Below, piece by piece: positions 22,727 to 34,226 of a stretch of 64,000 nucleotides of DNA. The stretch's first letter is position 1, and each line of letters begins with the position of its first letter. The position numbers and the translations under genes were made by a program. The notes beneath the pieces were generated by a model. That model was not told the DNA's origin, searched no databases, and was given only the letters and a program-made list of their open reading frames with translations. The stretch comes from Locusta migratoria (Eukaryota; Arthropoda; Insecta; Orthoptera; Acrididae): positions 979,717,721-979,781,720 of the forward strand of contig CM048744.1 in the NCBI GenBank assembly GCA_026315105.1, given 5' to 3'.

Positions 22727-23608
22727 GTGCAGTGTATCAGGACAAAACTTGATGAATTGTCGCTCTTTGTTGAGGAAATGAGACCTGATGTACTGTGTAT
22801 AAGTGAACACTGGCTAATTCAACCAGAAATTGAATATTACAGGTGTTTTGAATACCTGGAAATAGTGAATATATGGTGTAGATCAACTGCTATCCATGGT
22901 GGTGTGTCTGTGTATGTGAATAGTGCACTCAGTGCAAAGAAAATTGATTTAAGTAACTTCTGTGTAGACAAGGATCTAGAAGTGGCTGCCTTGGAGCTAC
23001 CAGATGCTAATCTAATTGTGGTTTCTGTATATTGATCCCCAGATGGCAATTTTGATAACTTTATTAATCTACTGGAAAGCTGTATGTGTCACCTAGTGTG
23101 CTTAGGAGCAAACGTTGCCCTCTGTGGAGACTTTAACATTCATATTGGAGAAGGTAGTACACAGGAATTGGCCTTCATGAACCAGGTAAGCAGCTATGGA
23201 CTGTTTGTGGCAAATTATCTACCAACAAGAGGAGACAGTTGTCTTGACACCATTGTCACAAATCTAAACAGCTGGGACTACACACTAAGTGTGGTAGACC
23301 CTGTAATTGCAGACCACAGTGCAGTGATCATGAAACTATGTACAAACTCAGTGAGTAGACCACAAATTTCCAGCTGGCAATCAAATTATGTGTTCAGAAA
23401 TAGGACTATTACAAAGAAAGGCTTAGATACTTTCAAGACTACTGTGTCCTCTATCAATTGGCACCAAATATATGATGAAGTGGCACCAAATGATGCATTC
23501 AGTTGCATGTTCCAGACTCTCAGAGACAAGTTTGATGAACACTTTCCACTAAAACTCAAGAGAAGTCCACATACCAAATTATTTCCAGCCAGAAAACTGT
23601 CAAAGTAA
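22727..23608 (+). pseudogene. LINE C endonuclease domain
   Basis: Two open segments carry endonuclease-fold motifs in order: SVNVQCIRTKLDEL (Asn), VLCISEHWL (Glu), GGVSVYVN, LCGDFNIH (Asp, Asn), TNLNSW and ADHSAVI (Asp, His). A TGA at 23033-23035 interrupts the frame between the third and fourth motifs. The enzyme would nick genomic DNA to prime reverse transcription. Confidence 0.82.
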
Positions 23609-23905
23609 AGTGGTGACACACACCTAGACTAACCAAAATAAAATGTATTGTTCAACTGCTAAATGACAAGGTAAAAGCAGCTAAAGACATTGACACCAAG
23701 GACAGACTGTACAGTAGTTATCTACAGGTAAACGGATGTACAGAAAAGAAATAGAAAAAGCAAAGAAGGAAAGCAATGCAAAATTCATTGACGAGGCCCA
23801 TAATCCCTGTAAAGCTGCATGGGCTTTAGTTAATGAGTACATGCAAAAGCCAACCTCCTGCACAAATTCCTGCAGTCCAGATGAATTTAATATTTTATAA
23901 ACATA

Positions 23906-25615
23906 ATGGAAAGAACAGGAGGTGAAATTCCTGACCTTGGAATAGATCCTGCAATCACCATAAATATTGAGAATCGTTGCAGTATAGTAACATGGAAGAG
24001 GGTTTATGCAAAAGACACAATACAAATTGTAAAAAGCTACAAACCTTCAGTGAGTCCAGATATTTATGGCATGTCCTGTACTGTACTAAAAACCATAATA
24101 TTTGAAATTGCTAAACCACTGACAGTAGTGATAAATAAATGTCTCCATGCTGGGGAATTCCCAGATTTCTTAAAAGTTGCCTGCACAGTACCTGTTTACA
24201 AAAAAGGAAATCCACAGGAAGTGTCAAGTTACAGGCCCATATCCATAATACCAATACTAGCTAAAGTGATCGAATCAATAATGAAAGAGCAACTTGTAAG
24301 TTACTTAGAAGAAAATTATCTCTTGTATGATTCACAGCGTGGGTTTCGAAAGGGAAAGTCAACAACAACAGCTGTACTTGATTTAATTTCAAAAATAAAT
24401 CATGGATTTGAAGACAAAGAGTCAATAGCTTTTGTCCTCTGTGACCTTAGTTAGGTATTTGATTGCATCCCACATTAGACTTTACTCAACAAACTAAAAT
24501 CCTATGGTATTGGAGGAACTGTCCTGCAAACTCTTGAATCATACTTAATGAACATACAGCAGATTGTATTAGTGCACGGAGCAGTCTCAGTTGAAAAGAA
24601 TGTAAAACACAGAGTGCCGCAGGCATCAGTCATAGGGCCCCTCTTGTTTCTCATATTTGTAAATGACCTACGCTCAAATGGACACACACTGCAGTTTGCA
24701 GATGATACTACCTTGTTTGCAAAATGAGAAATAATTACTTAGGCTGTACAGCAGGCAGATATTTTGTTCAGTGAAACCAAAGCCTGGTTTGAAATGAACA
24801 GAATGAAAATAAATGAAGAGAAAACACAGAGGATGATATGTAGTCTCAGTGTTACTGGAGTACTGGGTGACACAGCAGCTGTTAAACTACTGGGTTACTT
24901 CATCGACACCAAGTTAACCTGCCAACAACACACTAAACATGTGTGTTCCAAACTTTCACGGACCCTGTACCTCTTGAGAAAACTAAAAAATATAATCTCA
25001 GAACAGTACTTGCTTATTGTGTACTATGCAATGTTCCACAGCCACATCAGTTATGGGCTGTTGCTATGGGGCCACTCTGCTGGCAGTAAGGATGTGCTCT
25101 TACTGCAAAAGAAAGCTATGAGGATCATTACCTCGAGCAAAAAAAACTAACCACTGCAAACCTATTTTTCTAGACTGGGTGTGCTCACTGTGTTCAGCCA
25201 GTATATATTTAACTGCCTCGTGTACATAAAGATAAACCAAGAGACCTGGACGAAGAGGAGTGACATCCATCAACACTGCACCCGTAGTAAAGACAGTATA
25301 GACAGACCAAGATGTCGTTTAACAGAGACACAAAGCAGCTTCCCAATGGTAGCTATAAAATTATTTAATGGACTACCAAAGGAAATACAATTATTACCAC
25401 TGGAGCAATTTAGAAAAACTATCCTATGTAAATTAAAAGAGAAGCCCATGTACAGCATTGAAGTACTTTTTTTCCAGGGACATCACAGTGACTACCTGAC
25501 TTTTAACTTGATGTCAAGAATAGACTATTTGTTTTTTGTTTGTTCTTGTATTAATTTTACTGTGCAGTTATTGTTAAGTGGATATTATGCTCAATTTATG
25601 TTAAAATATGTGTAA
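23906..25615 (+). pseudogene. LINE C reverse transcriptase domain
   Basis: Order of motifs: VYKKGNPQEVSSYRPISIIP, LLYDSQRGFRKGKSTTTAV, LCDLS followed by a TAG (Lys or Gln in relatives) and VFDCIP, then PQASVIGPLLFLIFVNDL and the active site FADD (24695-24706). The C-terminal part has YGLLLWGHSAG and HQHCTRSKD. There are at least two stops and one frameshift. The active-site aspartates are intact. Confidence 0.83.
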
Positions 25616-25735
25616 TGTGATCACAGTTGTTAGATTCATTTTATTGTGATGCAAATATTGTAATTTTGACGCTGTCTGTCCAGCCATGGCTGGTGAATGA
25701 CAAAGATTTGGTAATTGGAACTTTCCGAAGACGAT

Positions 25736-26218
25736 ATGCTACGATTTTTATTATTAAGTCTGGTGTCATCATCTGATCTTCATAACATATATCGCATACG
25801 TCTACATTGACGCCCCAACTATTGAGAATACTTCCAAAGTTCCTCTACAGTCTACATCATTAGACATATACATAAAAACATTGGGCTGTCGAATTAAAAC
25901 TTGATTTACATGGCGCGACAAGTGTACTAGTGTAGGCTTCAGTGACATAATTACCAACATGATACCGTTCAAATGCTACTGTGAGAATTAAATCATTCAG
26001 TATATTTTGTGTAATCTAGCACAGAAATTTACGGGATGCAACCAAAGCAAGTTAAATTCCACTAACTGTTTTAACAATTTTAGAATTACGCCACTACAGC
26101 CTATAAAAACTGTCTACTTATACAAGAAATCCGCTGCCATTGGCATCATTGTACCTTCGGCCTTCGCTTGTTCACCCAGACGTCGACACTTCGACTCTAC
26201 TTTGAACTACAGTTCAAA
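25736..26218. other. Upstream flank of DCTN5
   Basis: About 480 bases between LINE C and the promoter candidate with no recognisable repeat. It probably holds the proximal regulatory region. Confidence 0.4.
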
Positions 26219-26219
26219 G

Positions 26220-26261
26220 TATCGATGGATCGATTGTTGGTGTGTCGAATTATGTTCAGTC
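26220..26261 (+). promoter_or_regulatory. Candidate core promoter of DCTN5 (DRE-like box and initiator)
   Basis: tatcgatg at 26220-26227 differs by one base from the insect DRE (TATCGATA) and is followed by gatcgat. tcagtc at 26256-26261 matches the insect initiator consensus TCAGTY. The predicted 5' UTR would be about 65 bases to the ATG at 26323. No TATA box is evident at the right distance. DRE plus initiator is the common layout of housekeeping promoters in insects, which fits a dynactin subunit. Confidence 0.45.
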
Positions 26262-26322
26262 ATCAGTGTAAGCTGTCATGCCGAGTGGGTGAAGATTTTG
26301 TTTGTGGAGTGAAACATCAACA

Positions 26323-26370
26323 ATGGAGTTGACAGATACATACTATAACAAGTCAGAATACGTCGAAACG
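26323..26370 (+). CDS. DCTN5: DCTN5 coding exon 1 (aa 1-16)
   Basis: The ATG is at 26323 and the exon reads MELTDTYYNKSEYVET. The donor is gtaaaa at 26371; the intron that follows is phase 0. The frame is open farther upstream, but homology starts at this Met. Reading past the donor would give a non-homologous tail, which confirms the splice. Confidence 0.95.
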
Positions 26371-29300
26371 GTAAAATATCGACTGCCCTCTGATACCGTG
26401 TTTGTTGTTTTCCACTGCATCTCGTTGAGTACGGAAACTCACAAGTCTAAACAATTGTACAATTTCCAAACACACCGACGCCAAATAATGCAACCGCTGA
26501 CAACATAAAGACAAAAGGAAACGAAACGCAAAGTATTTTCTGTCATTTGTTTATTCATCTCATGTATGGTACCGTATGGTATCATCTGTGGAAATAAATT
26601 GTTACCCAAAATGTAATGTTTGCAGCATGGACTGGTGCTGCTGTTTTTCTCTTGGATGATAGGGGACACAATGGCGTGGTTGAAGCTAGGATTTTAATGT
26701 GGGGGAGGGCTAAGCTCGGAGATTTTGTGTTATCGTGCTTTACCAAACTTTTCTGGAGAAAAGGCCTACTGTAGCCTCACATAAGATTTACAAGATTGTT
26801 AAGTCTGAAGCTTTTTTTCTCCCTTGCTGCACATGGATTCAATCATTTGCCCCCTCAAATTCTATGGTGACGTGTTTTTGATGCAATTATTCTTAGGTCT
26901 GGATTGTTGGATCAAGTAATATATAGCTAGGTATTTATAACTGAAAACATATCCATTTCCTTTTGATGACCCATTTGCTACAATATTCAATGAAACTTTA
27001 GGGATTATTAGGTAGGCTAAATTGTACCGGTATTGGTTAATAATGTTCATGATCCATTAATTGTTTGAAATATAATCCGTAATGATCTGGTATGAGTTAT
27101 CGTATTACATTAATGTCACGGATTAGTGTGTAAGTTTTTTCAAGAGTAAACAGATTTGTATTAGTAATTCTTTCTCACAAGCTTATGAGAAATTCTATTA
27201 CATAAAGAGTTGACAACGAAGAATATTTTTAGTTCATTACCAAATTTTACTCTCTGCCAGTCATTTTATATGTTTTGGTAAGTGATCAGAAATTTGGCAT
27301 GAAACATGTGATAGTAGCCACCCTCAAGGTGTCAGTTGTGGTGATGGACTGGTGTGTAGTCCAGACGAATTTTTACATTAAGGTGTTGGTTGGAAGGTGT
27401 TAACTTGCTTGAGGGATAGCATCATTAATAAGTCATGCTGTAACCATTAGGTGAAAATGCTTGTAGTCCATACAACGATATTTCAGTCCTCACATGAGAC
27501 CTTTTGTGCTTTCAGGCATCAGGAAATAAGGTTAGCAGGCAGACAGTTTTGTGTGGTTCACAGAACATAGTACTGAGTGGTAAAGTGATTGTTCAGTCTG
27601 ATGCCATAATAAGAGGAGATTTAGCTAATGTACGGGCTGGCCGGCATTGCATTATCAGTAAGCATGCAGTCATTCGACCACCATTCAAAAAATTTAGTAA
27701 AGGGTAAGTGCAAATTGAGTATTAACTGAAGTGATGGTAAAATTTTACAGTTTGTGTCGCGGTGTATGTTCGAGTGTTCAGATGTTGGCAGCAACTGGAG
27801 CATTGTATAGAGTGATGGGATTACTTTTTCATGCTGACCATGCTGTTATTGCTCTATGGTTAACAGGTTCTCAATGTACCCTTGTCTGCTCAATAAATTA
27901 ACTGTAATTGTCACCAGAAAAATTAATAACAAAACATTTGGAAAAAGAACATGGCTGCCAACATAATGGCATAGCCAACACTTGAACACAAAACACCACA
28001 CTGCGACATGGACTGTAAAGCTGAAATGATTGATACTGCTCAATGTTTGACAGGTTCTTATTCGTACTCTTGTCCGCTAACTTAATTATCACCATAAAGG
28101 GAACATTTTCTTGTCAACATCAGCTCTCATGTCATATTGCAACAAAAAATTAAATATTAAACAACAAAATGTGTTAGTATATTTCATGTAAAAAACCAGT
28201 GAATCTTATTAGATACTTTGTACTATCACATGATTGGCTAATAACACTGTCCTGCATCACCCACCATTCTTATCCATTGCCGACACCAAAACACAAGACT
28301 GCTGAAACTGTAAGTAAAATTTAACTAAGGCTACAATATTCACACACAGAGCTTAAAATGTAAACTTTAACCATGTAATATTGTTTTTTGTTTAAAGTTA
28401 TTATCAGTGTTTGCTACAGTAGTTTTTGGCTTGCAGTCCTTGAGCTTGGACCATAGGTTAAGGTGCAGTTTATGAGACCATGACTGGTGCTTGGCGTGTA
28501 GATGTTGGCAACACTGCAATGAATGAGGCAGGTGAAGGCAGCCAATGAGGAGTTGCATCTGGGTGACCAATAAGAAATATCTTTTGTCTTTATGGTTTGT
28601 AAACATGTTGCACTTATGATGATAACTAATATGCTCTTTGGACAAGGGTACATCAAGAACCTGTCAACCATATTTATTTATTTCGTGGTGGTCACAAAAG
28701 ATTGTTTCCCTCATTCTTTGTCATTGGGTTTTGAAAGGGCATGCACATTTTCTATTCACCATGAAATGAATGCTGTTCCTGCTCTATGGTTGACAGGTTA
28801 TTGATATACCCTTGTCCAATGAGTAAATTAATTATCATTGTAAATACTGTATGTAAATGGTCGGTTGTTTGGTATATCACTCCATTACAATCGCAGTGTC
28901 CATATATATATCATAAAAACCAGTAAAAACATGATTAGTTCGTATTATATATATGAAATAATAATTACGTTGCCGAAAACTCTGCACACAAACGCCAGAA
29001 CAAATTTTAAAACTGACGCCAAAGTTACTAGACATCAAACACGCAATCTTATTGGCCACCTCAACACTACTACTCATTGGCTGCCTTCACCTCCCGTCAT
29101 CCATTGCACCGTTGCCAAAGTCTACATGTCAAGCACGAGTTGCTGACTCATAAACTGCATTTTAACCAGATCATATTTTATGCTAACCTCAAAGCTACAT
29201 GATATAGGCCTAATGTGTTTTCAAACAAGTCGGTGACAAGGCAGCAGGGTCATTCTATGTCAGATTAGCTCCCAAAAAATAAGACTGACAATTTTGTTTC

Positions 29301-32300
29301 TTTTCTAGATATTAAAACAGTGGGAAAGTAAATGTGAATGACACATCCCAACTGACAGTTGAGCTCAGCCTCTAAATAATACAGTGGACAATAACTATTG
29401 TGACAGGTGTGACCATTTAAAAAGTGTTTCTTAACTCTTTTCTTATTTTGTTATGTAACTGAGAAATGCAGTGTTTAGGAATTTACTGACAGTGACTGTC
29501 AAACAAAAAGCCGTAAAGTCTATTGAACAAATACCTCAAAATGATTTATGCTTTTAAAATTGAATATGGAAACAGGTGTCAAGTTACAAACTGTTTGTCC
29601 TCATCAGCGATATTTGTTTTTGAAAAAGTATGAATTTTTACAAAAGATGTATGGTATTTAATTCAAGAAACATAAATAATCAATTAAAAGAACACTTGCC
29701 ATTTTAATTGTAAAACAGAGAAGAATTCTTTTAGTAACGAGTGAAACTAGTACCAAACATAACTACTTAAAAAAAAATGACTGAACCGATGAAGTTATAG
29801 TAAATCCGAAGATGGGCTAGTGGATGATTAAAGTACCGTACTGTCACTGATAAACTGAATGCTTCATTTGGGACTGTAGCCCATCTTTCTTGCACGACAC
29901 AGTATCAATCTGTTTGGCTTGAAAGGTGCTTTCAGAGTATGATTTGGAAGGTGGAATGGCAGGCAGTTGCCTGCAGCTATGAAAGTAGATTATGCCTGCA
30001 AACATTTAATGGGTGGTTTCTTGTACGAGATACATCTGGTGAGTGATGTCTCATAGAGTGCATTTGTCCAAGAAATACTAACCCTACCCCAAGCCTTATG
30101 GTCTGTATAAACATTCCGTATTTGCTCGCCATTTTGTTGGGCCCTGTTTTTCAATTGCTCTTTTGATAAACAGACTTGTTGCTGGTGGTCTCCGAACGTC
30201 GTCTTAAGTTCCATCTGGAATTTGTTGCAGTTATCAAGCTTGTCCTCATTGTTATCAAACCACTGCTGGGCTGTCCCATCCAGGTAGAAATAAACATTCG
30301 CTAAGTGCATAGTGTGATCCCACCTGTTATACTTGGCGACTTGGTTGAATTCCTTCAGCTCTTATTGGGTCCTGTACAGTGTCTCCTGAGAACACTGATG
30401 GATTTCTGATGTGCAGCTGGCTTACCACTATTTTTGTATCCATGGGTCATTAGATAACATGGATCTTCGCAGGGATGTAGTGAGTATATCCTTTGTATTC
30501 TGGTTCTTGCCTGAGTAGGCAATGGCTCTTACACTACTTAATCGGAACCATGATGATGCAGATGTTTTACAGTATACCCCGCACCTACACCAAATAGTGT
30601 GAGGTTGAAAACTGAATTCGAAGGCTGGGTCGTTAATAGAGGACAACATTTACACTTAGAACAGGTTTATTGCTAACACAAGTGTACACTCAGAACAGAC
30701 AGCCTCCTGATTAAAGTACTCCGCTCTTTACTCAAAGAAAGAATTTTCTGTAACTCGAAAGTACATCAATTATAGGAAACTTTTAGAACTTTCTAGAAAT
30801 TGTAAATACAAATAAATAATTTTTTTCTGTCAGTGGTGGGATTTGAACCAGAGACCGACAGCAAGCAATTAGTGACTCTAACCACTGCACCACACATTCC
30901 ATTTGAAGACTCAAATTCCAGAATTTTGCCTGGTATGAACGATATTGTGAGTGCATGAAGAAATGTACATGAGAGAAAATGGTTGATTTTACGTAATCTT
31001 TGGAAGCTCTATCAGTTTTTAACTTGGAATATCCTGATTGAAAATTGGGTTTTCAAAAGTTTTTTCTCTGAGACCAAAATGGCATGTTTTGGCAGGTGTA
31101 AGCACAGTACATCAAAATCTTTTTTTATTGATTCACAGGAACAGTATTAAACAAAATTGCAAAGAACATATGTCCCACATTGATTTTGAAGGAGCACACA
31201 GGGAGTGTATGCTGAGGCATTTTGACAAGTGCCCAGCAAAATATAGCCTTTCACTTTTTTATAATCGTAATTTGAGAACAACAATGAACAGTATTCTGTT
31301 GAGTACAGTCAGTGTGTTTCAACTGACTAAACTAAAACAATACTGTCCTTTCATTCAGTTGGGGAGTTAATTGAAAATGTAGAGTGGCGCCTGAACAAGT
31401 TGATACCACATTTATACTTCAACATGTCACAAGTCTTCTTCTTCCCTCTTTTTTTTTTTTTTTTTTGAAATTTATGATAATAGCTCCTTTATCAGTGCAA
31501 CAATTTCTTTCTCACACTTTCATGACCCCACATATCCAGTCTTTAAGACATAACTCTCGTAGCACAGGAAAATTAATAATTTTTTTCACTAACACTATAA
31601 TTGGCATGCCATAATGAAAATAAAATGTTTCCCTTGTCTTGCCACAAGATTATGGGGCTTTGGCACAACAAAATATACACTCATATATGCATTGCTTGAG
31701 GAAACATTTTTTAATTAAACAAGAATAAAAATTTTTATGGTAGATACATAATCAGGTTTATATTTGGTGTATTATCACAAACCACAATTCCACATTTCAG
31801 TTCACTGTTGTTTAGGTGACGTTATTTCAGAAACTTTAATATTAACATACTTCATGCATTCTTGACTGAATCTGTAAGTTGTTCCAGTCGTTATGTTCAG
31901 AGGATGTACAACTGCAAAGACATAAGGGATGGGTATCACACATGAATCTCCTCTCTCACACCAGAAAAAATACTATGATGGTTCATAATGGTGTACAAAT
32001 TGATACACACATCTTTCTCTTCAGCATTTACAAACTAACCATACCAAAATACCTTAATTTCTCATAAGTTAGAAAACATCCAAAGTTGCAAATGAAGTTT
32101 GGATGTGAGAGCTGGTTTTGAATCACTACTGATTCTTCAAGCTTTAAGCTGTGAAGTTCTTGTTCCTGAAAGAGTGTGAATGTTTTCATGCTATTCTTAA
32201 AAGTTCAACTAACCATTCCTTTAGAGATAAGTTTAAAGATTTTGTATTATTGGTTTTACAAAATTCAAATAGCTAATTTGTTGTTATTATCTACTTGTCA

Positions 32301-34177
32301 AGACATTGCTGTAGATTTTCTTTCCAAGTTAAGAGTTTTACAGTACTCCTTATACCATCATATTCTGTTTTACCATGACCAAAAATTGAACACTGGGTTT
32401 TGAGTTCCTGAAAATCCTTCTGATGCAGACAAAGATTCATTTAATTTTTTTATTGAACATCACCGCCATCCCCAAAGTAATGAATGTCAATTGTGTGTAG
32501 ATACTTGCTTTTAAGAAGTGCTATTACTGCTTTTGGATTTCTTATATAATAGATACTTCATGTTGAAGTTCATCAGACATTATACAGGGAAACCAAACAA
32601 GTTTTTCATTGGTTGCATCCGTGCAGTGAATTATGACAGATGAATCTCAGATCCAATAGTAACCTTGAACCTCATCTTGTATTGCGAATCCCTCACCACC
32701 TACAACAGCAATCTATCCAATGCTTTTCTCTCCCACAACTACCCTACAGATCTCATCCACAAGCAGATCTCCTGAGGTGTCCCTTCCTTTCCTTCCAACA
32801 ACAATGTTCCTAACCCCAGACTATCCAGAAGCACCCCCTTAGTCACCCAGTACCATCCTGGTCTGGAATGCCTCAACAAGTTTCTCCGACAGGGCTAAGA
32901 CTTTCTCAAGTCGTGCCTCGAGATGAGATCATCACTCCAAACTGTTCTTCCCACCCCACCCAGAGTAGTCTTCTGGCGTCCTCCCAACCTGCGCAACATC
33001 CTCGTTCAACCTTACAACATTCCAAAACCACCCTCCTTAACTAATGGTTTCTACCCCTGCAACCAATCCCACTGCAAAACCTGTCCAAAGCATCCCCCCA
33101 CTATCACATACTCCAGCCTCACCACAGGAAAAACCTACCCGATTCAAGGCAGGGCCACATGCGAGACAACGCAAGTCATATATCAACTGACATGTGTCCA
33201 CTGTGCAGCCTTTTATGTTGGTATGACTATTAACAAATTGGCTGAACGGATGAATGGTCACAGACGGACTGTTCGCCTGGGGGACACCTAATACCATGTG
33301 GCAGAACATACCCTCCAGCATGACTCCAGGAATCCTGGCACATGTTTCACCACACATGCCATTTGGATACTACCAACAAACACCAGTTCCTCTGAGCTAC
33401 AGAGGTGGGAACTTGCCCTCCAACATATCCTTCCCTCCCGCCACCCCCTGGCCTAAATCTACGCTAACCCCTCCCCTTCCTCCATTCTCAGCTCACCTGT
33501 TCATTATCCCTTCCTTGCCTCTCTCTCTCTCTCTCTCTCTCTCTAAAATAAAAGAGATGACTTCTTCAGGAAAAAGAGGAAAAAAGGGAAGGATATGGGT
33601 TTTAAGGAAGTGGAAAAGGAGTCATTCCAATCCCAGGAGTGGAAGGACTTACCCTAGGGGAAAAAAAGGAAGGTAGAAGGAAGGAAGGAAGAAGCTGCCA
33701 GTGGTGGCGAAAGCTTGTATGTGTGTGATTTTATTTATTTATTTATTTGTTTCTATCGACGAGCCGGTCCTTTTGGTAAGTCATCTCTTTTCTATTTTTT
33801 ATTTTTGTTTATCCCACGGGGAAAGTTTCCCTCTATAATTTATATATATAAAAATAAAAAAATAGAAAAGAGATGACTTACCAAAAGGACCGGCTCGTCG
33901 ATAGAAACAAATAAAATAAAATAAAATTACACACAAACACACATACAAGCTTTCGCAGCCTAGCTGCTTCGTCAGGCAGAAGGGAAGGAGAGGGAAAAGG
34001 AAATGATGAGGGTTTTAAGGGAGTGGATAAGGAGTCATTCCAATCCCGGGACAGGAAAGACTTGGGGGGAAAAAAGGAGGGTAAACAAATACACACACAC
34101 ACACCCACACCCACACATTTATACAGACGCAAGTACACTTAGGCAGACATACTGTAGAACTCATGTCTGTGTGTGTT

Positions 34178-34226
<49 letters not shown>

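Larger units (their letters stand above)
22675..25735 (+). mobile_element. LINE C (jockey/CR1-like), endonuclease plus RT, about 3 kb
   Basis: The most complete jockey/CR1-like LINE here. The endonuclease region (22700-23340) is followed by a linker with several frame breaks (23600-23900), the reverse transcriptase (23906-25600) and a 3' UTR ending near ccatggctggtgaatgacaa. It lies between LINE D and DCTN5 in the same orientation as the gene. Stops at about 23035, 23608, 24454 and 24727 and a frameshift near 25150 mean it is inactive. Confidence 0.85.

Noticed and set aside
26302..26508. A longer DCTN5 start upstream and read-through of exon 1
   Set aside because: Homology begins at Met 26323 and ends exactly at the GT donor at 26371. 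The upstream residues and the read-through tail do not match p25.
27845..28850. A CRISPR-like array from regularly repeated units
   Set aside because: Only four units, irregular spacing, one inverted, inside a eukaryotic intron.
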